Counted from the stretch's first letter, positions 1 through 6,668 are shown. The stretch is 6,668 nucleotides of DNA from an uncultured Prevotella sp. (GCA_945614335.1 CALZAP010000077.1:1-6668), one strand, 5' to 3'. Notes: a model not told the origin generated them from the sequence alone. Numbers and translations: made by a program.

Positions 1-3000
1 TTGCTGCCAAACAACACTGTGCTATGCATAACAGAAGACAAAAAAGGACGACTGTGGCTCGGCACACGCAACGGACTCGTGTGTTTCGACAAAAGATGGA
101 ATACATTCAAGACTTATAACCTTCCCAAAGACAACCAGCGCATCATCTACACTCTCTTCACCGACAGGCAAGGACAAGTGTGGATAGGTACCGACGGCGG
201 TCTGTCACTATACGACGAGAAAAACGACAGCATAATAAACTTTTTTGCAAACGAGGTGACGTTTCTCGACCCTGAGGGACGGAAAACCAGCCATACTCCT
301 TACAGCGTAAAAGCCATTGCCGAAGACAGCCAGGGAAACATCTACATTGGAACATGGACAAGCGGACTGATGAAACTGCAACCAGGTACAAGGTCGTTCA
401 TAAGATACCCGAAACTGAACCATCTCAACTCTGCCTACTCGCTCACCTTCGACAGCAAGGGAAGACTATGGATAGGCACATGGGGACATGGCATAGAACG
501 ACTTGACCAACCTCACAACCCAAGAAGCCAGAAAGTGAGCCGATGGAGTGTGCCTGGACTCACAAACTACTACTACCGCCTGCAGGAAAACCCACTCGAC
601 AACACCATGATGGCAGTATGTCGTGAAGGCGTGTACTCCATAGACAATAACGACCTGGGCCATTTCTACAAACTGCAAGACATTGCAGGCAATAACACCA
701 ACCTGAGCAACGACATGATAGTGGGCAAAAACGGCGACATCTGGATTTCGACCGTGAGCGACGGCATACTGCATCTCACCACCAAGCCATCGCCATTCAA
801 GGAATACCTGCTGCCAACTCTCGAACAGAGCGTGCAGTCGATATTCACTGCCGACGGAAAGACAGTATGGCTCGGACTCACTCCTACAGGAGTGATGAAA
901 TACGACACAGAAAAAGGTACTGTGGTGAACGACAGCCAGATACAGGGCATACAATCCACTGACCAGAATTTCCAAAAGTCGACAATATTCTCCATCACCG
1001 ACGACAAGCAGGGAAACATTCTGATGGCTAATGGCGGACACGGAGTGATGCAGCTCAACAAAAACGGAAGCTACAACTCATACTATGCCTTCGACTATGA
1101 CTTCATCAGCGACAACTTTGTAAATTCCCTGTTCACCTCAAGCGACGGAACGCTTTGGGTGGGACAACGCAACTGTCTAAGCATCAGAATGCCCAATGGC
1201 AAAGGAAGAAAACTCGAAATGAAGGAAGGCAATGATAATTTCACAACTTGCGACGTGAGAGGCATTATTGAAGACAAACAAAAAAACATCTGGGTTGCCA
1301 CCGATAATGAGGGTATAATAAAAATCAAACCGGGCAAACAGTTCACCTTCCACCACTACAGCCTCAACAACGGAAGGCTGCCTGTGGAAGACGTGACAAT
1401 ATGCCATGAGGACACTTACGGCAACATCTGGGCAATAACAAACAGTGGAGGCCTATTAAAACTCGACAAGAAAGACGACCGCTTTGTGCCCGTAAACAGG
1501 AAATACGGCATCGACGGAGATAAAGTGTTTTCCATAAACAACGACAACCATGGACACATCTGGATAACAACCGAAAGGTCGTTGGTGCGCCTGATGTTCA
1601 CCGACGCCAATGCCAACCCTATAGTAACCACCTTCGCCAAAGACGGCGACGAAAACGGCTATGCATTCTGCACCAACTCCACTTTCAAGTACAAAAACAC
1701 GCTCTACTTCGGAGGCAGAAGCGGATTTGTGGCATTTGACACCAACAAAGTTTCAGAGGAAAGCAAAAATAATATTGCAAACATTGTGGTGACGGAAATT
1801 TTCGTGGCCGGGAAAAAATATGACGAGACAGACTCTGTAAAAAGAATAAGAATATCGGAAGAAGCTCCACTATTTACAAAAAAGATTACAATACCGGCTA
1901 ATGTGGAACGATTTGCATTGGTTTTCTCACTGCTCACATACAATAATGTGCAACAAAACAAATATGCTTACAAACTCGACAGCGAAAGCCACTGGCACTA
2001 TGCCGACATATCGCAACGTCGAGCCAACTTCGAAGGACTGGCATCCGGAAAATACAAACTCTACGTGAAGGCTGCCGACAGCTACGGCAAATGGACTGAG
2101 CTGCCCTACCCTATCGAAATAATCATACTGCCACCATGGTATATCTCATGGTGGGCCATACTAATATACATTATCTTCGGACTTGTATGCATAAGACTTC
2201 TCGTGCTATGGTATAAGGAACACCTGAAAACAAGAAACCGACTGCAGATGGCTGTCATACTGACCAACATAACACATGAACTGCTCACACCTCTTACCGT
2301 AATATCGTCGTCGATAGACGAGATGAAAGAAGAAGCTCCACAGTTTGGAAGCAAATACACGGTGATGAAAAACAACATCAACCGACTCACACGACTGCTC
2401 AGGCAAATGCTCGAAGTACGCAAGCAACAAGCCGGACAGCTTAAGCTGAAGGTGGCTGAAGACAATCTCTCTGAGTTCGTGAAAATGGAATGTGAAAACA
2501 TCATGCCTATGACCACACCTAAGAAGGTTGTGCTCACAACAAACATCGACCCTACACTCAACAAGGTTTATTTCGACCGCGACAAACTCGACAAAATACT
2601 TTATAACTTGCTGTCAAATGCCGTGAAATACAACAAAGAGGGTGGACGTGTCACGGTTGCAGTGGAACGGGCAGGCGAAAACATGAGGCTCACCGTGGAA
2701 GACGAAGGCATCGGCATTTCAAAAGCAAACCTTAAACGGCTCTACACCCGATTCCTCGACGGCGACTACAGGAAAATAAACGCCACAGGAACAGGCATCG
2801 GAGTATCACTCACACGAGACCTTGTAGTGCTACACCATGGAACCATAGACTGTCAAAGCCGTGTGGGAGAAGGCACACGGTTCACCATAGAACTGCCTAT
2901 TATCAAAGAGGCATACAACGAAAACGAACTGGTGGAAAAGACCATTGACGAAATGGCAGTGGAAAACATACAGATGACAACACAACTGCCAGTGGCAAAA

Positions 3001-3807
3001 GATGACGAGCCACAAGACAATGGCAGCGACAAGGACTATACGATACTCGTGGTTGAAGACAACGAGGAACTGCTCGACCTGATGTCGCGACTGCTTAGAA
3101 AAAAATACAACGTGCTCACCGCAAATAACGGAAAACAGGCATGGAACATCATACATAAACAGGAACTCGACATCGTTATCACCGACGTGATGATGCCGGT
3201 GATGGACGGTATTGAACTCACACAGACCATAAAGCAGTCTACCGACTACGGACAATTGCCGGTGGTGATGCTCACTGCCAAAACCAGCGACGAAGACCGC
3301 AATGCGGCATTCGGCATAGGCGCAGACGAATACATCATTAAACCTTTCAACATAGAAGACCTGAAGGTGCGCATCGACAACATCATAGCCAACAGACAGA
3401 GAATAAGGGAACGCTTCAGCAGCCAAACCGATTTCGAAGTGGACGAACAGCACTACAGCAACCCAGACGAGGTGTTCCTCAAGAGAGCTATTGAATGTGT
3501 AAAGGCAAACATCGGCGAATACGACCGAGAGTCGTTCGCACAAGACATGTGCCTCAGCTCCTCTTCGCTCTACAACAAGTTAAGGGCCATAACCGGACAG
3601 AACATCACCTCGTTCATATCCTCTGTGCGTCTTAAGGAAGCATGCCGCATAGCCAAGAGAGAGCCAGACATCAAAGTGGCAGAACTTGGTATGAGAGTAG
3701 GTTTCTCAACTCCAAAATACTTCACAAAAGTGTTTAAGGACGAGTTTGGGTTCTCACCAAGCGAATACCTTGAGAAAATAAGGAAAGAAAACGAACAGGA
3801 CAAATAG
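1..3807 (+). CDS. Hybrid two-component system sensor/regulator (HTCS), 5'-partial
   Basis: This is a one-protein signalling system that senses a ligand in the periplasm and controls transcription in the cytoplasm. Visible domains (window residue numbers): about twelve Reg_prop beta-propeller units with W-x-G-T-like cores at 19, 61, 115, 157, 248, 290, 341, 386, 431, 477, 521 and 570; a Y_Y_Y domain near 637-710; one membrane segment near 717-737; HisKA with phosphoacceptor His759 in THELLTPL; HATPase with N-box Asn873, G1 DEGIGI at 901-906 and G2 GTGIG at 930-934; a receiver with acidic pair Glu1019/Asp1020, phosphoacceptor Asp1062, Thr1092 and Lys1114; and a C-terminal AraC-type double helix-turn-helix near 1158-1262. 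Full-length relatives usually carry a signal peptide and about 14 propeller repeats. The TTG at base 1 is therefore probably an internal Leu codon, with the start upstream of the window. The Leu at 762 in the H-box replaces the commoner Arg. The ligand cannot be read from the sequence. Confidence 0.95.
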   Translation: MLPNNTVLCITEDKKGRLWLGTRNGLVCFDKRWNTFKTYNLPKDNQRIIYTLFTDRQGQVWIGTDGGLSLYDEKNDSIINFFANEVTFLDPEGRKTSHTPYSVKAIAEDSQGNIYIGTWTSGLMKLQPGTRSFIRYPKLNHLNSAYSLTFDSKGRLWIGTWGHGIERLDQPHNPRSQKVSRWSVPGLTNYYYRLQENPLDNTMMAVCREGVYSIDNNDLGHFYKLQDIAGNNTNLSNDMIVGKNGDIWISTVSDGILHLTTKPSPFKEYLLPTLEQSVQSIFTADGKTVWLGLTPTGVMKYDTEKGTVVNDSQIQGIQSTDQNFQKSTIFSITDDKQGNILMANGGHGVMQLNKNGSYNSYYAFDYDFISDNFVNSLFTSSDGTLWVGQRNCLSIRMPNGKGRKLEMKEGNDNFTTCDVRGIIEDKQKNIWVATDNEGIIKIKPGKQFTFHHYSLNNGRLPVEDVTICHEDTYGNIWAITNSGGLLKLDKKDDRFVPVNRKYGIDGDKVFSINNDNHGHIWITTERSLVRLMFTDANANPIVTTFAKDGDENGYAFCTNSTFKYKNTLYFGGRSGFVAFDTNKVSEESKNNIANIVVTEIFVAGKKYDETDSVKRIRISEEAPLFTKKITIPANVERFALVFSLLTYNNVQQNKYAYKLDSESHWHYADISQRRANFEGLASGKYKLYVKAADSYGKWTELPYPIEIIILPPWYISWWAILIYIIFGLVCIRLLVLWYKEHLKTRNRLQMAVILTNITHELLTPLTVISSSIDEMKEEAPQFGSKYTVMKNNINRLTRLLRQMLEVRKQQAGQLKLKVAEDNLSEFVKMECENIMPMTTPKKVVLTTNIDPTLNKVYFDRDKLDKILYNLLSNAVKYNKEGGRVTVAVERAGENMRLTVEDEGIGISKANLKRLYTRFLDGDYRKINATGTGIGVSLTRDLVVLHHGTIDCQSRVGEGTRFTIELPIIKEAYNENELVEKTIDEMAVENIQMTTQLPVAKDDEPQDNGSDKDYTILVVEDNEELLDLMSRLLRKKYNVLTANNGKQAWNIIHKQELDIVITDVMMPVMDGIELTQTIKQSTDYGQLPVVMLTAKTSDEDRNAAFGIGADEYIIKPFNIEDLKVRIDNIIANRQRIRERFSSQTDFEVDEQHYSNPDEVFLKRAIECVKANIGEYDRESFAQDMCLSSSSLYNKLRAITGQNITSFISSVRLKEACRIAKREPDIKVAELGMRVGFSTPKYFTKVFKDEFGFSPSEYLEKIRKENEQDK

Positions 3808-3839
3808 CTTTGTAGATTTTGTAACAGCATTGTAATATC

Positions 3840-3863
3840 TGTTTATTGAATATGTAATAAACA
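3840..3863. repeat. Inverted repeat overlapping the porin -33 box
   Basis: TGTTTATT at 3840-3847 and AATAAACA at 3856-3863 are perfect 8-base inverted arms separated by 8 bases. The left arm includes most of the -33 box. The right arm shares 3861-3863 with the repeat at 3849-3867, so in single-stranded form the two hairpins would exclude each other. No T-run follows, so it is a poor intrinsic terminator for the sensor gene. An operator role is an inference. Confidence 0.5.
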
Positions 3864-3876
3864 TATTGTAACTTTG
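3845..3876 (+). promoter_or_regulatory. Bacteroidetes-type promoter for the porin gene
   Basis: TAACTTTG at 3869-3876 matches the -7 consensus TAnnTTTG exactly. ATTG at 3845-3848 gives a -33 TTG core, 20 bases upstream, which is the usual spacing for the Bacteroidetes primary sigma factor. Transcription would start near 3880-3884, giving a short A-rich leader (AAAAAAAATCG) before the ATG at 3907 and no Shine-Dalgarno site, as is normal in this phylum. The porin can therefore be transcribed separately from the sensor gene upstream. The start site is predicted, not observed. Confidence 0.75.
3849..3867. repeat. Inverted repeat between the -33 and -7 boxes
   Basis: AATATGT at 3849-3855 and ACATATT at 3861-3867 are perfect 7-base inverted arms around AATAA. 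The element fills the promoter spacer almost exactly, as expected for an operator whose occupant would affect RNA polymerase. It is AT-rich, so chance is possible. It overlaps a second inverted repeat at 3840-3863. Confidence 0.55.
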
Positions 3877-3906
3877 CAGCCGAAAAAAAATCGTAACTGC
3901 AAAATT

Positions 3907-4947
3907 ATGAAAACAAAAACAACATTGGCAGCTGTTGCACTGGCGATAGTATCGTATTCAGATTCCATGGCACAGACAAATGACAACGAAAAGATACAAA
4001 AGTATATGCCTGAAATCCATGGAACCATACGTGGAAAATATGAATACCAAACAAAAGAGGACGAAGGACGGTTTGAAGTGCGCAACGCCAGAATAAGCAT
4101 TACGGGAAAAGTGGTGCCAATGGTGAGCTACAAGGCTGAGATAGACCTCTCCGACGAGGGAAAGATAAAGATGCTCGACGCCTATACAAGGGTTACGCCA
4201 ATAGACAGGCTCAATTTCACGATTGGACAGTTTCGTGTGCCTTTCACCATCGACGCCCACCGCTCGCCCCATCAGCAATACTTTGCCAACCGTTCGTTCA
4301 TAGCCAAGCAGGTGGGCAACGTGCGCGATGTGGGAGCTACATTAGGCTATAAGATCCAGGGAAAATGCCCGTTTGTGCTTGAGGCTGGACTATTCAACGG
4401 ATCGGGACTTACCGACCAGAAAGACTACTGGACAAAGTCTGTCAATTTCTCAGCCAAGGCGCAACTGTTTCTGCCTAAGGGCTTTAATGCAACATTGAGC
4501 ACACAGAAAATAAAGCCTTCCGACCATGCCGTAATGATGTATGACGGTGGTGTGTATTGGCATGCCAAGGGATGGCACGTGGAAGCCGAATACCTCTTCA
4601 AACACTACGGAGGAAACGCCTTCAACGACGTTCATTCCTTCGACTCATTCATCAACTACGACATTGCGGTGAAAAACAAGAAAAGCATGGTGAAGAAGGT
4701 GTCGCCACTCATAAGATACGACATGATGACAGACCACAGCGACGGCAAGACCACCGACGACAACGGAATGCTTAAAATCACCGACTACAAGCGCCAACGC
4801 TTGACAGGCGGTCTGACCATAAGCCTCTCCACCCCCTTTGTGTCAGACATCAGGATAAACTACGAGAAATACTTCTATCGGGACGGTGCCATTGTCAAAC
4901 CTTCGGAAAAAGACAAGTTTGTAATTGAATTCATGACACGCTTTTGA
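3907..4947 (+). CDS. OprO/OprP-type outer-membrane porin (Porin_O_P family)
   Basis: The product is a 346-residue outer-membrane beta-barrel of the type named after the phosphate-selective porins OprO and OprP, which let small, often anionic, solutes cross the outer membrane. ATG 3907 is chosen because it opens a signal peptide: basic MKTKTT, a hydrophobic stretch rich in Ala, Val and Leu, then S-M-A before Gln23, giving a mature chain of about 324 residues. An in-frame TTG at 3874 is rejected because it lies inside the -7 box. Family-like features are an early strand motif around GTIRGKYEYQ, the segment FEVRNARISITGKV, a conserved-looking IGQFRVPFTIDAHRSP block, and a C-terminal Phe that suits outer-membrane assembly. 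It is somewhat shorter than OprP (about 440 residues). No SusC- or SusD-like gene is visible next to it. It follows the HTCS gene by 99 bases and has its own promoter. Substrate specificity cannot be read from the sequence; phosphate should not be assumed. Confidence 0.85.
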   Translation: MKTKTTLAAVALAIVSYSDSMAQTNDNEKIQKYMPEIHGTIRGKYEYQTKEDEGRFEVRNARISITGKVVPMVSYKAEIDLSDEGKIKMLDAYTRVTPIDRLNFTIGQFRVPFTIDAHRSPHQQYFANRSFIAKQVGNVRDVGATLGYKIQGKCPFVLEAGLFNGSGLTDQKDYWTKSVNFSAKAQLFLPKGFNATLSTQKIKPSDHAVMMYDGGVYWHAKGWHVEAEYLFKHYGGNAFNDVHSFDSFINYDIAVKNKKSMVKKVSPLIRYDMMTDHSDGKTTDDNGMLKITDYKRQRLTGGLTISLSTPFVSDIRINYEKYFYRDGAIVKPSEKDKFVIEFMTRF

Positions 4948-4951
4948 CGTA

Positions 4952-5071
4952 TCAGCCTATTTTCCGTAAGCACCAGCTTCCAATGCCGCCGGCATTGTTG
5001 ATAAGGATATTCTCCATCTTGTTTTGGGACATCATTGTCATAATTGTGGTTGTAACACGATTTTTCATCAT
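4952..5071 (-). CDS. Doubtful 39-codon reading frame downstream of the SDR
   Basis: An ATG-ATG pair at 5071-5066 opens a 39-residue frame starting MMKNRVTTTIMTMMSQNKME and ending GSWCLRKIG before a TGA. It starts 15 bases after the SDR stop and is in the same frame, so the SDR frame stays open for 44 codons past its TAA. No ribosome-binding signal is visible, but these are usually absent in this phylum. I do not recognise a family. NNAGG resembles an SDR motif and a double-glycine leader end, but neither reading has other support. It most likely arises by chance in non-coding DNA, and part of it is explained by the hairpin at 4981-4997. Confidence 0.15.
   Translation of the reverse strand: MMKNRVTTTIMTMMSQNKMENILINNAGGIGSWCLRKIG
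4981..4997. terminator. Short GC-rich hairpin in the convergent gap
   Basis: CAATGCC at 4981-4987 pairs with GGCATTG at 4991-4997 across a GCC loop. It lies 34 bases after the porin stop and about 90 bases after the SDR stop, between converging transcription units, so it could end transcripts from either side. No clear T-run follows on either strand, so canonical intrinsic termination is not supported. It falls inside a doubtful minus-strand reading frame. Confidence 0.35.
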
Positions 5072-5086
5072 AGTCGTATAATAAAA

Positions 5087-5848
5087 TTATTGTGCCACCA
5101 ATCCGCCATCGGCAAGGTAATGACCTCCAGTACAGAAGCTTGCAGCATCAGATGCAAGGAAGAGAACCAACTCTGCCACTTCCTCAGGTCTTCCTGCCTC
5201 TCCACGCATATAAAGAGAGTTTTCGCTAACCCAATAGTCTTCTATTGTTTTACCCTCAATCTTCGCAAATTTGTCGAAGAGGTTATCAACGAGTGGAGTG
5301 CGTATAGTGCCTGCACAGACGGCATTGACGCGGATGCCATGTTTCCCGAGGTCGATGGACAGCGATCTGGTGATTTGTCCGAGTGCACCCTTTGTCAGTC
5401 CATAACCAAAACTATATGGCTTGCCGACAAACCATTGGTCGGAGCAGTTGATTACCACCGAGCCACCGCCTGATTCGATGATATGTGGGACGGCAGCCTG
5501 AAGCGTGTGCACCGTACCGTAGATGTTGGTGTCAATCATTAGTTTGAGTTCTTCATCGCTGATGTCGAGTATGGTGTTGGCGCGATGTATGCCGGCATTT
5601 GCGAATACGGAGCAGAGAGGACCATACTTGTCGATTCCTGCAGCTATGGCAGTCTTTATTTCCTCACGATTGCGGGTGTCGGCTGCAACAAACAACACTC
5701 CGTCGCCAAGTTCCTCGGAGAGCCTGTTTCCCCATTCCTTGTTGATGTCGGAAAATGTCACTTTCCATCCTCGCTTTGAGAATAGACGTACTGCGGCAGC
5801 TCCAATTCCGGAGGCTCCTCCAGTGATAAAGATGTGTTGATTAGTCAT
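5087..5848 (-). CDS. Classical short-chain dehydrogenase/reductase (SDR)
   Basis: This is a soluble NAD(P)-dependent oxidoreductase of 253 residues, the normal length for a classical SDR. The Rossmann dinucleotide motif is TGGASGIG at 9-16. Asp34 at the end of the second strand favours NAD(H) over NADP(H). Asp57 and the NAG motif (84-86) follow. The catalytic set is complete: Asn108, Ser136, Tyr149 and Lys153 (YGLTK). The C-terminal block (GRPEEVAELVLFLAS, then TGGHYLADGG) is canonical. Two departures are seen: Ser136 sits in CSDQW instead of the usual SSxxG, and the PG motif after the catalytic region reads AG (Ala179-Gly180). The ATG at 5848 is 4 bases past the stop of the nucleoside hydrolase, so the two are probably co-transcribed and translationally coupled, with this gene second. 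The substrate is unknown; a sugar, polyol or nucleoside-derived alcohol is inferred from the neighbour only. Confidence 0.92.
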   Translation of the reverse strand: MTNQHIFITGGASGIGAAAVRLFSKRGWKVTFSDINKEWGNRLSEELGDGVLFVAADTRNREEIKTAIAAGIDKYGPLCSVFANAGIHRANTILDISDEELKLMIDTNIYGTVHTLQAAVPHIIESGGGSVVINCSDQWFVGKPYSFGYGLTKGALGQITRSLSIDLGKHGIRVNAVCAGTIRTPLVDNLFDKFAKIEGKTIEDYWVSENSLYMRGEAGRPEEVAELVLFLASDAASFCTGGHYLADGGLVAQ

Positions 5849-5852
5849 AATG

Positions 5853-6668
5853 TTATTGTTTTATTAAATTACGAATTATATTTAGCGTTGCTGAATTCCA
5901 TGAGGCATCTCCTGGCTTCTGGTAACGGCAATTGCCATTGGGCGTTGCGGTGAATGTGGTGTTACCCTCGCTGTCAATCGTTACGTTGCCCCATTCCGAA
6001 AGCAAGAACAATTCATCACCTTCCACTGCATGGATCACCGTGAGAGGATCCCACATCCTAAGAGATTCGTCTTCTCCGGCTCTCAAATATATTTCTTTCA
6101 GCGGATTCACCTCTATGTCCGATAAGTCGTCAAGTAGCTGCTGCTTACTGTAATAGATGTCATTGCCCACTTCGGTTGGCGAGAAATAGATAGGCGTACT
6201 TTCTGGCCATCGCATGATAAAATTCTGCACAAACTCCGGACCTTGTGCGAAGTTGTAATCAGGGGAACTTACAGCAAAGTTGCCACCCATAATGTACAAT
6301 GCCCTTACCTTGTCGGCAACCAGTTGCTGTCCTCCTTCACTTTCGAGAAGCTGTGAAAGGGCTGTAACAAACCCCACTGAGACAATGGTCACTGACTTGT
6401 AGGGAGCGGAAAGGAGCTGTGTGCGGTATAATTCCCATCCGTCGGGGAGAGTGGAGTAATCTTTTATGGTATGGCGGAAAAGGCAATTACCAGCAGGATC
6501 TTTCCATTGTGCTATGCCTGAATAATCATTCCATACGACAGGATTCTTTATTCCGTTTCTGACGAGACCTATCGGAATGTCGGGATGTCCGTAATAGGTG
6601 TTGAATACATCAACGCAAGCTGCGTTCTTTTCGCCTTCACGATCCACTATAATGCCTATGACATCACA
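5853..6668 (-). CDS. Nucleoside hydrolase (IUNH family), 5'-partial
   Basis: The 271 visible residues match the inosine/uridine-preferring nucleoside hydrolase fold, which cleaves the N-glycosidic bond of nucleosides to give a base and a pentose. Recognisable blocks are ACVDVFNTYYGHPDIPIGLV near the window edge, IMGGNF (6276-6293), the YNF...PEFVQNF segment, TPIYFSPTEVGNDI, and MWDPLTV (6048-6056), whose Asp corresponds to the late calcium-binding Asp of the family. The His that often precedes this Asp is Trp here, as I recall for some subgroups of the family. The N-terminal Asp-rich calcium site (DxDxxxDD) lies beyond the window, so catalytic competence and any signal peptide cannot be judged. 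The frame is open to base 6668; the GTG at 6647 is an internal Val, because the coding-like sequence CDVIGII precedes it. The gene is upstream of and coupled to the SDR gene. Its natural substrate is not determined. Confidence 0.88.
   Translation of the reverse strand, partial: CDVIGIIVDREGEKNAACVDVFNTYYGHPDIPIGLVRNGIKNPVVWNDYSGIAQWKDPAGNCLFRHTIKDYSTLPDGWELYRTQLLSAPYKSVTIVSVGFVTALSQLLESEGGQQLVADKVRALYIMGGNFAVSSPDYNFAQGPEFVQNFIMRWPESTPIYFSPTEVGNDIYYSKQQLLDDLSDIEVNPLKEIYLRAGEDESLRMWDPLTVIHAVEGDELFLLSEWGNVTIDSEGNTTFTATPNGNCRYQKPGDASWNSATLNIIRNLIKQ

Larger units (their letters stand above)
3820..3871 (+). repeat. Four TGTAA direct repeats upstream of the porin
   Basis: TGTAA occurs at 3820-3824, 3831-3835, 3853-3857 and 3867-3871. 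The first three are spaced 11 and 22 bases start to start, placing them on one face of the helix. The fourth is 14 bases further on and overlaps the -7 box. The extended forms are TTGTAAC, TTGTAAT, ATGTAAT and TTGTAAC. AraC-family domains commonly bind direct repeats at helical spacing, so this is a candidate target for the HTCS encoded just upstream. That assignment is inferred. Confidence 0.4.

Noticed and set aside
1..3. TTG as the true start of the HTCS
   Set aside because: The protein would lack a signal peptide and would begin within a propeller repeat. The start must lie upstream.
466..1041. 191-codon open frame antisense to the HTCS propeller region
   Set aside because: It lies wholly inside a clearly real gene on the other strand, its translation shows no domain-like pattern, and overlapping antisense frames occur throughout this gene.
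1..1800. The repeated W-x-G-T segments as a DNA repeat array
   Set aside because: The repetition is at protein level (Reg_prop propeller blades); the DNA units are too diverged to count as a nucleotide repeat.
2106..2564. 152-codon antisense frame opposite the membrane and HisKA segment
   Set aside because: It is a shadow of the kinase coding sequence. The apparent Ser/Leu-rich hydrophobicity comes from the reverse complement, with no recognisable family.
2830..3543. 237-codon antisense frame opposite the kinase, linker and receiver region
   Set aside because: The sense strand encodes intact HATPase G2 and receiver motifs here. The antisense product is rich in Val, Phe, His and Cys, typical of reading Asp/Lys/Asn-rich coding DNA backwards.
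3874..3906. Upstream in-frame TTG start for the porin
   Set aside because: It lies inside the -7 promoter box, so it would not be on the transcript, and it would put a polar charged stretch in front of a good signal peptide that starts at 3907.
5024..5473. 149-codon plus-strand frame overlapping the SDR 3' part
   Set aside because: The minus strand encodes the conserved SDR C-terminal block and the catalytic YxxxK. The plus-strand translation is Cys/Ser/His-rich and resembles no family.
6645..6647. GTG as the start of the nucleoside hydrolase
   Set aside because: The frame stays open to the window edge with family-like sequence before it, and the essential N-terminal Asp cluster of the family would be missing. 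It is an internal Val codon.

Overview
The window looks like chromosomal DNA from a Bacteroidales bacterium, most plausibly of the Prevotella/Segatella group. The evidence is a hybrid two-component system (HTCS) of the Bacteroidetes one-protein type, a promoter matching the Bacteroidetes -33/-7 consensus (TTG, then TAnnTTTG), A-rich leaders without Shine-Dalgarno sites, and moderate GC content. The genus is inferred, not proven.

Layout. (1) 1-3807, plus strand: most of an HTCS sensor-regulator whose N-terminus lies before the window. It carries periplasmic beta-propeller repeats, a Y_Y_Y domain, one membrane segment, a histidine kinase, a receiver and an AraC-type DNA-binding domain. (2) 3808-3906: a 99-base gap with a good Bacteroidetes promoter, two overlapping inverted repeats and four TGTAA direct repeats. 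(3) 3907-4947, plus: an outer-membrane porin of the OprO/OprP type with a signal peptide and a C-terminal Phe. (4) 4948-5086: a 139-base convergent gap with a short GC-rich hairpin and a doubtful 39-codon minus-strand frame. (5) 5087-5848, minus: a complete short-chain dehydrogenase/reductase (SDR). (6) 5853-6668, minus: the C-terminal part of a nucleoside hydrolase whose start lies beyond the window. No intergenic stretch exceeds 300 bases. I see no tRNA, rRNA, CRISPR or mobile element.

How the parts may work together. The HTCS senses a periplasmic ligand and would act on a nearby promoter. The promoter just downstream, in front of the porin, has repeat structure exactly between its -33 and -7 boxes and is the natural candidate target. 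The nucleoside hydrolase and SDR are 4 bases apart on the opposite strand and are probably co-transcribed, with the hydrolase first. They suggest cleavage of a nucleoside-like N-glycoside plus an oxidoreduction step. A link between the porin and this pair (uptake, then breakdown) is speculative, because the two units are convergent and share no visible control element.

Nothing here amounts to a demonstrated new system. The points most worth following are the porin promoter architecture, the pairing of an HTCS with a lone OprO/P-type porin in the visible region, and the coupled hydrolase-SDR pair.
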